Assembly (NCBI GenBank): GCA_016278725.1
Contig: JADQBG010000017.1
Location: 1-35,722 of the forward strand
DNA from: Actinomycetota bacterium
GTDB lineage: Bacteria; Actinomycetota; Thermoleophilia; RBG-16-64-13
Direction: 5' to 3'
DNA: 35,722 bases
The translations under genes and the position numbers were made by a program. Shown in pieces: positions 7,961-14,645 of this stretch. The notes beneath the pieces are model-generated. The model was not told the origin of the DNA. It saw only the letters and a list, made by a program, of their open reading frames with translations, and searched no databases. Position 1 is the stretch's first letter, and every line of letters starts with the position of its first letter.

Positions 7961-7997
7961 TTCATCTCCCGTTCATCCGGGCTCCGTAGACTGTAAT
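7961..7997 (+). promoter_or_regulatory. Direct-repeat operator and promoter upstream of the PepSY gene
   Basis: TTCATC occurs at 7961-7966 and again at 7972-7977, an 11-bp period. The second copy is followed after 14 bp by a -10-like TGTAAT (7992-7997). OmpR/PhoB-family regulators bind direct repeats with about this period, over or just upstream of the -35 region. The OmpR-type regulator encoded at 8520 is the obvious candidate. This is inference from sequence geometry. Confidence 0.45.
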
Positions 7998-8042
7998 CAT
8001 CGAAAACACGCGAGACACGCAATTGGAAGGAGGACCCGAAAC

Positions 8043-8408
8043 ATGAAGCGCTCTTGGATGATCGGCTTGGCCGCAGCTCTCGTGGTGCTCGCGCTTGGCG
8101 TGGGTGTAGCCGCGGCGACCGGCAACGCGCCGGCCCTCACCGGGGACGACGAGGCCGTGTCCGGAACGGACGCCGATCGCGCCGCCCAAGTGGCCCAGGA
8201 CTACGTGGCGAGCCAGGGCATCGACGCCCAGTACTCGCACGTCGAGTCCGGCGACGAGGACGGAGTGGCGTACGAGGTCGAGTTCAAAGCCCCGAACGGT
8301 GAAGTCGAGGTTCAGGTAGACAGCCGGTTCCAGGTGATCAAGTCCTCGACCGAAGGCCCGGATGACCAAGCCGAATCGGACGACCAGGGGAACGCGGACG
8401 ACGACTAG
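8043..8408 (+). CDS. Secreted PepSY-domain-like protein
   Basis: A 121-residue exported protein. A signal peptide (about 1-26; Lys-Arg, then a hydrophobic core and AAAATG) leads into a PepSY-like domain (about 40-105) with ADRAAQVAQDYVAS, a YSHVESGDEDGVAYEVEFKAPNGEVEVQVD core and QVIKSS. The tail is very acidic (DDQAESDDQGNADDD). PepSY domains are found in peptidase propeptides and in small periplasmic proteins that often sit beside two-component systems, as here. A strong AAGGAGG ribosome-binding site lies at 8027-8033, 9 nt before the ATG. It may be a signal modulator or a target of the adjacent regulator. The family call is fairly sure; the role is inferred. Confidence 0.85.
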   Translation: MKRSWMIGLAAALVVLALGVGVAAATGNAPALTGDDEAVSGTDADRAAQVAQDYVASQGIDAQYSHVESGDEDGVAYEVEFKAPNGEVEVQVDSRFQVIKSSTEGPDDQAESDDQGNADDD

Positions 8409-8447
8409 TAGTCTCGCCGCGATTCATGCCCCATAGCCTCATATCCT

Positions 8448-8478
8448 GGAGAAGCCCCGGCCCCCGCGGGGCTTCTCC
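8448..8478 (+). terminator. Strong hairpin after the PepSY gene
   Basis: A perfect 12-bp stem (8448-8459 with 8467-8478) encloses a 7-nt loop, 40 nt after the PepSY stop codon. The following bases (CGTCTCTG) are only weakly T-rich. It probably ends or attenuates the PepSY transcript before the response-regulator gene. Confidence 0.6.
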
Positions 8479-8507
8479 CGTCTCTGCCGTCAGAGGCGAT
8501 CGCGGAG

Positions 8508-8513
8508 GATAAT
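8508..8513 (+). promoter_or_regulatory. -10 box (GATAAT) of a possible leaderless promoter for the response regulator
   Basis: GATAAT is followed by 6 nt and the ATG at 8520. A GGAGG at 8504-8508 overlaps the box but lies 11 nt from the start, longer than is ideal for a ribosome-binding site. Either leaderless initiation or a normal transcript from upstream is possible. Confidence 0.33.
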
Positions 8514-8519
8514 CGGAAC

Positions 8520-9194
8520 ATGCGTCTGCTGATCGTCGAAGACCGACCCAAGATGGCCTCCCTGCTGGAGCGCGCCCTCGAGGAGGAGGGTCATGCCTGC
8601 GACGTGGCCGCCTCGGGGGAGGACGCCCTCTGGATGGCGGCCTCGACGGAGTACGACGTGATCACGCTGGACGTGATGCTGCCCGGTATCGATGGTTACG
8701 AGACCCTGCGCCGGCTCCGCGCCAACGCTGTGGACGCTCCCGTTCTCATGCTGACCGCACGCGATGCGCTCGACGACCGGGTAACCGGACTGGACACGGG
8801 TGCCGACGACTACCTCACCAAGCCTTTCGCCCTGGACGAGCTCTTCGCCCGGGTCCGGGCCCTCTCGCGGCGCGGCCCGGTGGAGCGCCGCCCCATCCTG
8901 CAGGTGGGCTCGCTCCGCCTGGATGCCAAGAGCCACCGGGTGTGGCGGGGCGAACAGGAGGTGGAGCTGTCGAGCAAGCAATTCTCCCTGCTCGAGACCT
9001 TCATGCGCCACCCCGGACAGGTGCTCTCGCGCTTCGACCTGATCGAGCACACCTGGGACTACGACTACGAGAATCGCTCGAACGTGGTCGACGTCTACGT
9101 GCGGCAGTTGCGGCAGAAGATCGACCGTCCCTTTGGCCTCCAGTCTCTGGAAACCGTGCGCGGGGCGGGCTACCGCCTGCGCGACTCCGAATGA
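8520..9194 (+). CDS. OmpR/PhoB-family response regulator
   Basis: A 224-residue DNA-binding response regulator. The receiver domain (about 1-115) has the acidic pair E7/D8, phosphoacceptor D51 in ITLDVMLPGIDG, T79 and K101 in LTKPF. The C-terminal winged helix (about 128-222) carries VELSSKQFSLLETFMRHPGQVLSR, VVDVYVRQLRQKID and the closing ETVRGAGYRL, all typical of the OmpR group. The RPKMAS stretch after the acidic pair is slightly unusual but not disabling. Its stop overlaps the start of the kinase gene (ATGA at 9191-9194), so the two are translationally coupled. The likely target is the direct-repeat site upstream of the PepSY gene. Confidence 0.96.
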   Translation: MRLLIVEDRPKMASLLERALEEEGHACDVAASGEDALWMAASTEYDVITLDVMLPGIDGYETLRRLRANAVDAPVLMLTARDALDDRVTGLDTGADDYLTKPFALDELFARVRALSRRGPVERRPILQVGSLRLDAKSHRVWRGEQEVELSSKQFSLLETFMRHPGQVLSRFDLIEHTWDYDYENRSNVVDVYVRQLRQKIDRPFGLQSLETVRGAGYRLRDSE

Positions 9195-10585
9195 ACCGGG
9201 TTCCCATCCGCCTGCGCCTGGCGCTGGCCTTCACCCTGGCCATGGCGCTGGTGCTCGTGGCCCTGGGAGGCTTTCTCTACTGGCGCCTGGCAACCACCCT
9301 GGACAACTCGCTGAACGACCAACTCGAGGTCAGCTTCGACGCCCTCGCGCAGGTGGCGCAGGAGAATCCCGGGGGGCTGAATTCGGCCGAGCCGGCTGCG
9401 GGCGCGCGAGAGGAAGGGGCCATCCAACTGCTCTCCCCCGACGCGCGGGTACTCTTCCACAACGGACTCCGCGAACCACTGCTTGCCGGAGACCGGCTGG
9501 CTTCCGCCTCGGAACGGACTCAGTTCTTCAAGGAAGTCACGGTGCCCCAGTCCGATGAGCCTTTTCGGCTGCTCGCGGGGCCGGTTTCGACGCCCTCGGG
9601 ACCTGCGGTGCTGGTGGTGGCCGGCTCTACCGAAGACCTGCGGGAGGCTTTGAGCGGATTCGCCGCGCAACTCTCGCTGGGTGGCCCGCTGCTTCTGGCC
9701 GCAGGCTTTCTCCTGGCTTACATGCTGACCGCCACCGCCCTCCGTCCCGTCGAGTCGATGCGGAAGAAGGCCGAACAGATCGAAGCCGAAGATTCCTCCG
9801 GCCGGCTGCCGGTCCCCGCCGCAAAAGACGAGATCGGGCGGTTGGGGACCACGCTCAACGAACTGCTCGGCCGGCTGGAAGAATCGATCGAGCGGGAGCG
9901 TGCCTTCTTTGCCGACGCCAGCCATGAGCTGCGCACGCCACTCGCCATGCTGCGAATGGAGCTCGAATTGGCGCTTCGCCAGGGGCGGACGCGCGAGGAG
10001 CTCGAAGCCGCCCTCAGATCGGCCTCCGCTGAAGCAGAACGCTTGAGCCGCCTGGCCGAAGACCTGCTGGTCCTGGCCCGAGCCGAACAGGGTCAGCTGG
10101 CGCTGGAGCCGATGACCTTCTCCGCGGGAGAGGCATTGGAGGCGGTGGCCGAGCGCTACCGCACGCGGGGCCGGGCCGAGCAGCGAGACCTCGTGGTGGA
10201 AGAAGCCGGTCGGGAGCTCACCATCTACGCCGACCGCCACCGGGTGGAGCAGGCTTTGGGAGACCTGGTCGACAACGCCCTGCGCCACGGCGCGGGAAAG
10301 ATCGAACTGCGGGCGGCACGTGGCACCGACACCGTCGAACTGAAGGTCAGCGATCAGGGAGCGGGCTTCGCCGCGGATACCCTGGCCCGGGCCTTTGACC
10401 GCTTCACTCAGGGAGACACCGCCCGCGGAGGCCAAGGGGCGGGCTTGGGCTTGGCCATCGTGAAGGCCATCGTCGAAGCTCACGGCGGAAGGGTGCGGGC
10501 GGAGAACCTCCCCGAGGGGGGAGCCGCCGTCCGCCTGATTTTCACCCTTCCGCAGACGACAGAGGCGCAGCAGCCCGATTCATAG
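9191..10585 (+). CDS. Sensor histidine kinase, partner of the preceding regulator
   Basis: A 464-residue membrane sensor kinase. The first membrane segment (about 10-30) is followed by an extracytoplasmic sensor region (about 32-160), a second segment (about 161-180) and a HAMP linker (about 181-234). The dimerisation domain has H245 in FFADASHELRTPLAMLRMEL. The ATPase domain follows, with an N box (GDLVDNALRHG), G1 (VSDQGAGF), an F box (FDRFTQGD) and G2 (GAGLGLAIVKAI). All catalytic motifs are intact. The ATG at 9191 overlaps the regulator stop. The signal is unknown; the adjacent exported PepSY protein is a plausible partner. A T-tailed terminator at 10606 ends the unit. Confidence 0.96.
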   Translation: MNRVPIRLRLALAFTLAMALVLVALGGFLYWRLATTLDNSLNDQLEVSFDALAQVAQENPGGLNSAEPAAGAREEGAIQLLSPDARVLFHNGLREPLLAGDRLASASERTQFFKEVTVPQSDEPFRLLAGPVSTPSGPAVLVVAGSTEDLREALSGFAAQLSLGGPLLLAAGFLLAYMLTATALRPVESMRKKAEQIEAEDSSGRLPVPAAKDEIGRLGTTLNELLGRLEESIERERAFFADASHELRTPLAMLRMELELALRQGRTREELEAALRSASAEAERLSRLAEDLLVLARAEQGQLALEPMTFSAGEALEAVAERYRTRGRAEQRDLVVEEAGRELTIYADRHRVEQALGDLVDNALRHGAGKIELRAARGTDTVELKVSDQGAGFAADTLARAFDRFTQGDTARGGQGAGLGLAIVKAIVEAHGGRVRAENLPEGGAAVRLIFTLPQTTEAQQPDS

Positions 10586-10605
10586 CACCCGCGGATTAGC
10601 TCGTT

Positions 10606-10635
10606 GACCGCCGACATTCAGGGTGGTCTTTTTTT
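10606..10635 (+). terminator. Rho-independent terminator after the histidine kinase gene
   Basis: A 7-bp stem with one G-T wobble (10606-10612 with 10622-10628) and a 9-nt loop is followed at once by seven T residues (10629-10635). It starts 20 nt after the kinase stop codon. This is the clearest intrinsic terminator in the window. Confidence 0.8.
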
Positions 10636-10698
10636 GTTCTCTTTCGCGAAAAATTGGGTAACCGCCGAGATATCGGTCGAAAGAGAGAGGTGAAGGAA

Positions 10699-11061
10699 AT
10701 GGCTGGAATTCTCTCAGTGGCCACCAACGGCTCTAACGACCCCACAAAGGCCAGTCTGGCCTTCATCACCGCGGTAGGCGCAATAGACGCGGGAGAAGAT
10801 GTGTCCATCGTGCTTCTCGCCGAGGCGGCCTACCTGGCAAAGCCGGGTGTGATCGACTCGATCCACGGAGTGGGCTTTGCCCCGCTGAAGGAGTACGTGC
10901 AGAAGGTCGTGGACGCCAAAATAGACGTCTACGTGTGAGGACCCTGCGGCAGCGCCCGTGGGGTGACCGAAAGTGATCTGAAAGAACTGAACGCCTCGTT
11001 CATCGATTCCAAGCGCTTTGCTCAGTTGATCGCCGAGGCGAAGAACGTCGTGTCTTTCTAA
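10699..11061 (+). CDS. DsrE-family protein, probable selenoprotein (in-frame TGA = Sec80)
   Basis: The frame from the ATG at 10699 meets TGA at 10936-10938 (codon 80) and then stays open to TAA at 11059-11061, giving 120 residues if the TGA is read as selenocysteine. Before the TGA are GILSVATNGSNDPTKASLAF, VSIVLLAEAAYL and VDAKIDVYV, typical of DsrE-like sulfurtransferase or redox proteins. After it come GPCGSARGVTESDL and FIDSKRFAQLIAEAKNVVSF, which continue the same family. In the relatives I recall, a cysteine sits at the TGA position, so the site would be Sec-Gly-Pro-Cys, like the CGPC of thioredoxin. A GAGAGG/GAAGG ribosome-binding region precedes the ATG. A palindrome, TTTCGCGAAA (10642-10651), lies upstream. 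The alternative is a nonsense-mutated gene. No sel genes are in the window. Confidence 0.8.
10936..10968 (+). other. UGA codon with candidate bacterial SECIS hairpin
   Basis: Directly downstream of the UGA, 10941-10949 can pair with 10956-10964 in nine consecutive base pairs (two G-U) around the 6-nt loop CAGCGC. The GG at 10939-10940 can add pairs with 10967-10968. Alternatively CGCCC (10953-10957) pairs with GGGUG (10961-10965) around a GUG loop 20 nt after the UGA. The second option better matches the spacing and loop G known for bacterial SECIS elements. Both foldings were made by eye. Confidence 0.5.
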
Positions 11062-11078
11062 GCCCGAGCAGGCTCGGC
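11062..11078 (+). terminator. Weak hairpin after the DsrE-family gene
   Basis: GCCCGAGC can pair with GCTCGGC through a 7-bp stem with one bulged C and a very short loop, immediately after the TAA at 11061. It lacks a T tract, so it is only a possible terminator. Confidence 0.3.
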
Positions 11079-11100
11079 CTCGCCGCGTAGTGCGGCCTCT

Positions 11101-11150
11101 GCGTCCGTCCCCGCTTTGCCCGTCGGCGTCCGTCCCCGCTTTGCCCGTCG
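11101..11150 (+). repeat. Perfect tandem duplication, 2 x 25 bp
   Basis: Bases 11101-11125 are repeated exactly at 11126-11150. The pair lies between the DsrE-family gene and pncA and ends two bases before a -10-like TATTAT (11153-11158). Exact identity indicates a recent duplication or a maintained pair of binding sites. No clear -35 lies at the usual distance. Confidence 0.9.
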
Positions 11151-11230
11151 GCTATTATGGGAAGGTCGCTCAATAGCGAGTACGGCCGCGAAGCGCTCCG
11201 CAATGCGCTCGAGCAACGAGGTTAAGAACC

Positions 11231-11833
11231 ATGAAGACCGACGTCACCGACGCCCTCATCGTCGTCGATGTGCAGAACTGCTTCCTCCCCGGCGGCTCGC
11301 TTGGAGTCGAAGAGGGAGACCAAGTGATTCCCGTCATCAACCGGTTGGTGCCGTTGTTTGAGCACAAGGTCTACACCAGAGACTGGCACCCCCCGGACCA
11401 TGTCAGCTTCGCCGCCGAATCTCCGGAGTACCACGACCTGTCCTGGCCGCCTCACTGCGTGCAGAACACCGAGGGTGCCGAATTCTCCACTGCGTTGGAC
11501 GTAGTGCCCGACGCGCTCGTGGTCAGCAAGGGTGACGATCCCGACAGGGAGGCATACAGCGGATTTCAGGCATCGGGCATCGACCTGGCCGCGGAGCTGC
11601 GGGGCCGCGGAGTCGAACGCGTTTTCGTCACCGGACTCGCCACCGACTACTGCGTGCGCGCCACCGCCTTGGACGCCAAGAAGGCCGGCTTCGAGGTGGT
11701 TCTGGTGCGGGACGCCGTGCGCGGGGTGGCGCCGGAAACCACCAAGAGGGCCCTCGCCGAACTCGACCAGGACGGGGTCGACAGCACGATCTCCGAGGAA
11801 ATACAGCCGGGCGACATGGTCGGGAGCCGATGA
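11231..11833 (+). CDS. pncA: Nicotinamidase
   Basis: A 200-residue isochorismatase-fold amidase that hydrolyses nicotinamide to nicotinate, the first step of NAD salvage. The catalytic triad is visible as D13 (VVDVQNCF), K100 (VVSKG) and C141 (LATDYCV). Metal ligands D51 and H53 (RDWHPPDHVSF) and H75 (WPPHCVQ) are present. Length and motif order are standard. GAGG at 11218-11221 serves the ATG at 11231. Its TGA overlaps the start of pncB (ATGA), so the first two salvage enzymes are translationally coupled. Confidence 0.96.
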   Translation: MKTDVTDALIVVDVQNCFLPGGSLGVEEGDQVIPVINRLVPLFEHKVYTRDWHPPDHVSFAAESPEYHDLSWPPHCVQNTEGAEFSTALDVVPDALVVSKGDDPDREAYSGFQASGIDLAAELRGRGVERVFVTGLATDYCVRATALDAKKAGFEVVLVRDAVRGVAPETTKRALAELDQDGVDSTISEEIQPGDMVGSR

Positions 11834-13308
11834 GCCCGGACGTCCCGACGCGCTGGGCTCTGCGCGAGAACCTCTCCCTGCTGACTGATTTCTACGAGCT
11901 CACCATGATGAACGGCTATTGGCGCACCGAGCGCCAGTCCATCACCGCCTGCTTCGAGTACTTCTTCCGCAGCCTGCCGCCGCACGGGGGTTTCGCGGTG
12001 TTCGCCGGTGTCGAGCAACTCGCCGACTACCTCGAGCACTTCCGCTTCACCCAGGACGACCTGGCGTATCTGGACTCGCTGGGCGTGTTTGGCGACGACT
12101 TCCTCGAATACCTGGCCGACTTTCGCCTGCAGGGAACCATCCACGCCGCCGAAGAAGGCAGCCTGGTCTTCCCCCACGAACCGTTGCTGCGGGTGGAGGG
12201 CCCGCTATCCGAAGTCCAGTTCCTGGAGACCTTCGTCCTCAACGCCCTCAACTATCCGACCCTGGTGGCCACGAAAACCGCGCGCATCTGCCAGGCCGCC
12301 AACGGAGACCCGGTGGTGGAGTTCGGACTGCGTCGGGCCCAAGGGCCCGACGGCGGTCTCTCCGGGGCCCGCGCCTCCTTCGTCGGCGGGGCCTCGGGAA
12401 CCTCGAACGTGCTCGCGGGCCGCCTCTTCGGCATTCCGGTGCGCGGGACTCACGCTCATTCCTGGGTGATGAGCTTCCCGGATGAGCTCACGGCCTTCCG
12501 CGCCTACGCCGAAGCCTACCCCGAGAGCTGCCTGCTCTTGGTGGACACCTACGACACCCTGCTCAGCGGGCTTCCCAACGCCCTGACCGTTTTCGAGGAA
12601 CTGCGCAAGCAGCACCCGCAAACCCGTGCCGCTGTCCGCCTGGATTCCGGCGACCTGGCCCGTCTGAGCAAAGCCGCCTACCGAATCTTCACCGAGGCGG
12701 GTTTCGAAGATCCGCTGATCATGGCCTCGAGCGAACTCGACGAGGACCTGATCGCAGACATGAAGCGGCAACAGGCCAAGATCAACGCCTGGGGAGTGGG
12801 CACGCACCTGATCACCTCTTCCAACTGGCCGGCTTTGGGCGGGGTCTATAAACTGGTAGCCATGCACGACGAGCAAGGCGACTGGGAACCCCGCATCAAG
12901 ACCTCCTCGACTCCGGAGAAGACCACCGACCCAGGGCGCAAACGGGTGGTGCGTTATCGGGACGAGGGGGGGCGGCCACTGGGTGATTTGCTCTACCTGC
13001 ACGAGGAAGAGCCGGTGACCGAGGGCCTCATTCCCCATGCCTCACGCACCGAGCTCTCCTTCGTCCGAGGGTTGGAGGGCGCCGCTTCGGTCGAGCCGCT
13101 TCTGAAGCCCATACTGCTGGACGGCGTACGGGTTCACCAGCGCGAGCCGCTGACGATCATCCGCGAGCGAGCTCAGCGCGAGATCTCCCTGCTACCCGAC
13201 GAATACCGGCGGCTCCGCAATCCCGAGCGCTACACCGTGGGACTCTCCCCCCAACTGGCCCGGGTGAAGGCGGATATGATCCGGCATTCTCCCGGAGTGC
13301 TGGAATGA
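11830..13308 (+). CDS. pncB: Nicotinate phosphoribosyltransferase
   Basis: A 492-residue enzyme that joins nicotinate to phosphoribosyl pyrophosphate with ATP to give nicotinate mononucleotide. It uses the product of the preceding gene. Visible landmarks are LTDFYELTMMNGYW (about 14-27), YFFRSLPPHGGFAVFAGVEQ, FGLRRAQGPDGG (about 164-175), ASFVGGASGTSNVLAG, and GTHAHSWVM (about 206-214) with the histidine that is phosphorylated in this family. VRLDSGDLARLS and the WGVGTHLITS phosphate-binding segment follow. Length is normal. It starts inside the pncA stop and its own stop overlaps the next ATG, giving a tightly coupled three-gene unit. Confidence 0.97.
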   Translation: MSPDVPTRWALRENLSLLTDFYELTMMNGYWRTERQSITACFEYFFRSLPPHGGFAVFAGVEQLADYLEHFRFTQDDLAYLDSLGVFGDDFLEYLADFRLQGTIHAAEEGSLVFPHEPLLRVEGPLSEVQFLETFVLNALNYPTLVATKTARICQAANGDPVVEFGLRRAQGPDGGLSGARASFVGGASGTSNVLAGRLFGIPVRGTHAHSWVMSFPDELTAFRAYAEAYPESCLLLVDTYDTLLSGLPNALTVFEELRKQHPQTRAAVRLDSGDLARLSKAAYRIFTEAGFEDPLIMASSELDEDLIADMKRQQAKINAWGVGTHLITSSNWPALGGVYKLVAMHDEQGDWEPRIKTSSTPEKTTDPGRKRVVRYRDEGGRPLGDLLYLHEEEPVTEGLIPHASRTELSFVRGLEGAASVEPLLKPILLDGVRVHQREPLTIIRERAQREISLLPDEYRRLRNPERYTVGLSPQLARVKADMIRHSPGVLE

Positions 13309-13817
13309 GTCCGGGACAGACCGACAAAGTCCGCCTCCCGCGCGGGACCGCTTTGCGAAGGTGGCTCGACCGGAACAAGCCGCGGCTCGGCCAGCGCGGC
13401 CAGCTGCTCGTGGCCGAGATGATGTGGGGCCTCGTGGGGAGCTCGCTGCTTGCGGTCGGACTCTTCTGGGTCCTCGGGCGCTGGGGCGGTGCCGGCGTGA
13501 CCTACGCCCTGGTCTTCGTATGCCTGGGCTTGGTCAAAGGGCTCTTCGTGCTCGATCGTGCCGCTCTGCGCTCCATCGAACGCATCGCCGCACGCGGCCG
13601 CAATGCCTGCGCCGGCGGCTTCTTCTCCAAGTGGTCCTGGTTTCTGGTTCTCGGCATGATGGCCTTCGGTCAGCTTGCCCGCCACAGTTCCATCCCCCGG
13701 GCAGACATCGGCCTGCTGTACGTGGCCGTGGGGACGGCTCTCCTCTTCAGCAGCCGCCGCTTTTGGCGAAGATGGTGGGCGCTGCGGTTCGCCGCTGAAG
13801 GCGGATTCGAAGCCTAA
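13305..13817 (+). CDS. Integral membrane protein, unknown function
   Basis: A 170-residue protein with about four hydrophobic segments (roughly 35-57, 64-82, 108-124 and 135-147). The N-terminus is basic and the C-terminus rich in Arg and Trp (SRRFWRRWWALR). I do not recognise the family. Its ATG overlaps the pncB stop (ATGA at 13305-13308), so its synthesis is tied to nicotinate salvage. A transporter for a pyridine compound or a simple accessory membrane protein are both conceivable, but nothing in the sequence decides this. Confidence 0.82.
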   Translation: MSPGQTDKVRLPRGTALRRWLDRNKPRLGQRGQLLVAEMMWGLVGSSLLAVGLFWVLGRWGGAGVTYALVFVCLGLVKGLFVLDRAALRSIERIAARGRNACAGGFFSKWSWFLVLGMMAFGQLARHSSIPRADIGLLYVAVGTALLFSSRRFWRRWWALRFAAEGGFEA

Positions 13818-13834
13818 AAACAGATCCGATCCGC

Positions 13835-13840
13835 TATTCT
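13835..13840 (+). promoter_or_regulatory. Possible -10 box (TATTCT) of a leaderless promoter
   Basis: TATTCT lies 8 nt before the ATG at 13849, with no ribosome-binding sequence between. This resembles the -10 positions before the kinase and DUF4446 genes. Confidence 0.3.
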
Positions 13841-13848
13841 TGGCGTCG

Positions 13849-14628
13849 ATGTTCTCTTCGATCACTCCACAAAACAAGCGCGTCCTCGCCTTTACCGTGG
13901 CCTACATGGTGATCTTCAGCGTTCTCGCCGCCCTGCGTCAGAACGTGGAATTCCTTTACTACATGGTTCTCATGGTGGGTCTGATCATCTTCGTGATCGC
14001 CTATCACCGCGACCTCAAGATGAGTACCGCCGTGCTGATTGCCCTCTCGTTCGTGGGCCTGCTGCACCTGATGGGTGGGCACCTCTACGTCGACGGCACC
14101 AGGCTATACGACGTCTATTTGATCGGAAACATCATCCGCTACGACAACTTCGTTCACGCGGTCGGAATATTCGTGATCACGCTGGTTCTGTACAGCGCCT
14201 TGGTTCCCCACGTCGACCGCTCCGTGCGCGGCAGCGGTTGGGTGCTCTCTGTGGTCCTGGTTTTGATGGCCATGGGAGTGGGTGCCATCATCGAGATCGT
14301 CGAGTTCGGAGCAGTCCTTTTTTTGGATGCCGACGAGGCCGTCGGAGGGTACCGCAACAACTCTACGGATTTGCTGTTCAACCTGGCCGGATCCTTGGTG
14401 GGTCTGGTCGGCATCCAGTGGCACCGGCGGCGGATTCGCGCCGGCGCGGCCGACGACCAAGAACTGGAGAGTGAGGCCATCCCCCCGCGGCCGGTGCCCC
14501 CAGACCGCATTCGCTTCGCCGGCGGCATAATGGAAGAGCGGCCGGTCACGCAAGAAGACAGCAGAACCGAGGGCCCCGCTGTCTCCCGCATCCTTCCCGA
14601 GCCGCCGCCCCGAGAATTGGGTCGATGA
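13849..14628 (+). CDS. DUF2238/YjdF-like multi-spanning membrane protein
   Basis: A 259-residue membrane protein with about six hydrophobic segments in the first 190 residues. The spacing and motifs recall the DUF2238 (YjdF) family: NIIRYDNFVHAVGIF in the middle, an acidic motif in a later helix (AIIEIVEFGAVL) and NSTDLLFNLAGSLVGLVG near the end. Family function is not known. The last 60 residues are hydrophilic and rich in Pro, Glu and Arg. The open frame extends upstream to 13675, but that part overlaps the previous gene and is unlike a protein, so the ATG at 13849 is chosen. The family assignment is from pattern memory, moderately sure. Confidence 0.82.
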   Translation: MFSSITPQNKRVLAFTVAYMVIFSVLAALRQNVEFLYYMVLMVGLIIFVIAYHRDLKMSTAVLIALSFVGLLHLMGGHLYVDGTRLYDVYLIGNIIRYDNFVHAVGIFVITLVLYSALVPHVDRSVRGSGWVLSVVLVLMAMGVGAIIEIVEFGAVLFLDADEAVGGYRNNSTDLLFNLAGSLVGLVGIQWHRRRIRAGAADDQELESEAIPPRPVPPDRIRFAGGIMEERPVTQEDSRTEGPAVSRILPEPPPRELGR

Positions 14629-14640
14629 TGAATCGAACCC
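14619..14640. terminator. Hairpin between convergent genes
   Basis: GGGTCGAT (14619-14626) can pair with ATCG-A-ACCC (14632-14640), eight pairs with one bulged A and a 5-nt loop. It spans the end of the DUF2238-like gene and the 17-nt gap before the convergent lipoprotein gene. A T tract is absent on both strands, so terminator function is uncertain. Confidence 0.35.
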
Positions 14641-14645
14641 ACGCG

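Noticed and set aside
10654-10938. A complete 94-residue DsrE-like protein ending at the TGA
   Set aside because: The start at 10699 has the better ribosome-binding site, and family sequence continues in frame after the TGA, so stopping there would lose the active-site Cys and the last third of the fold.
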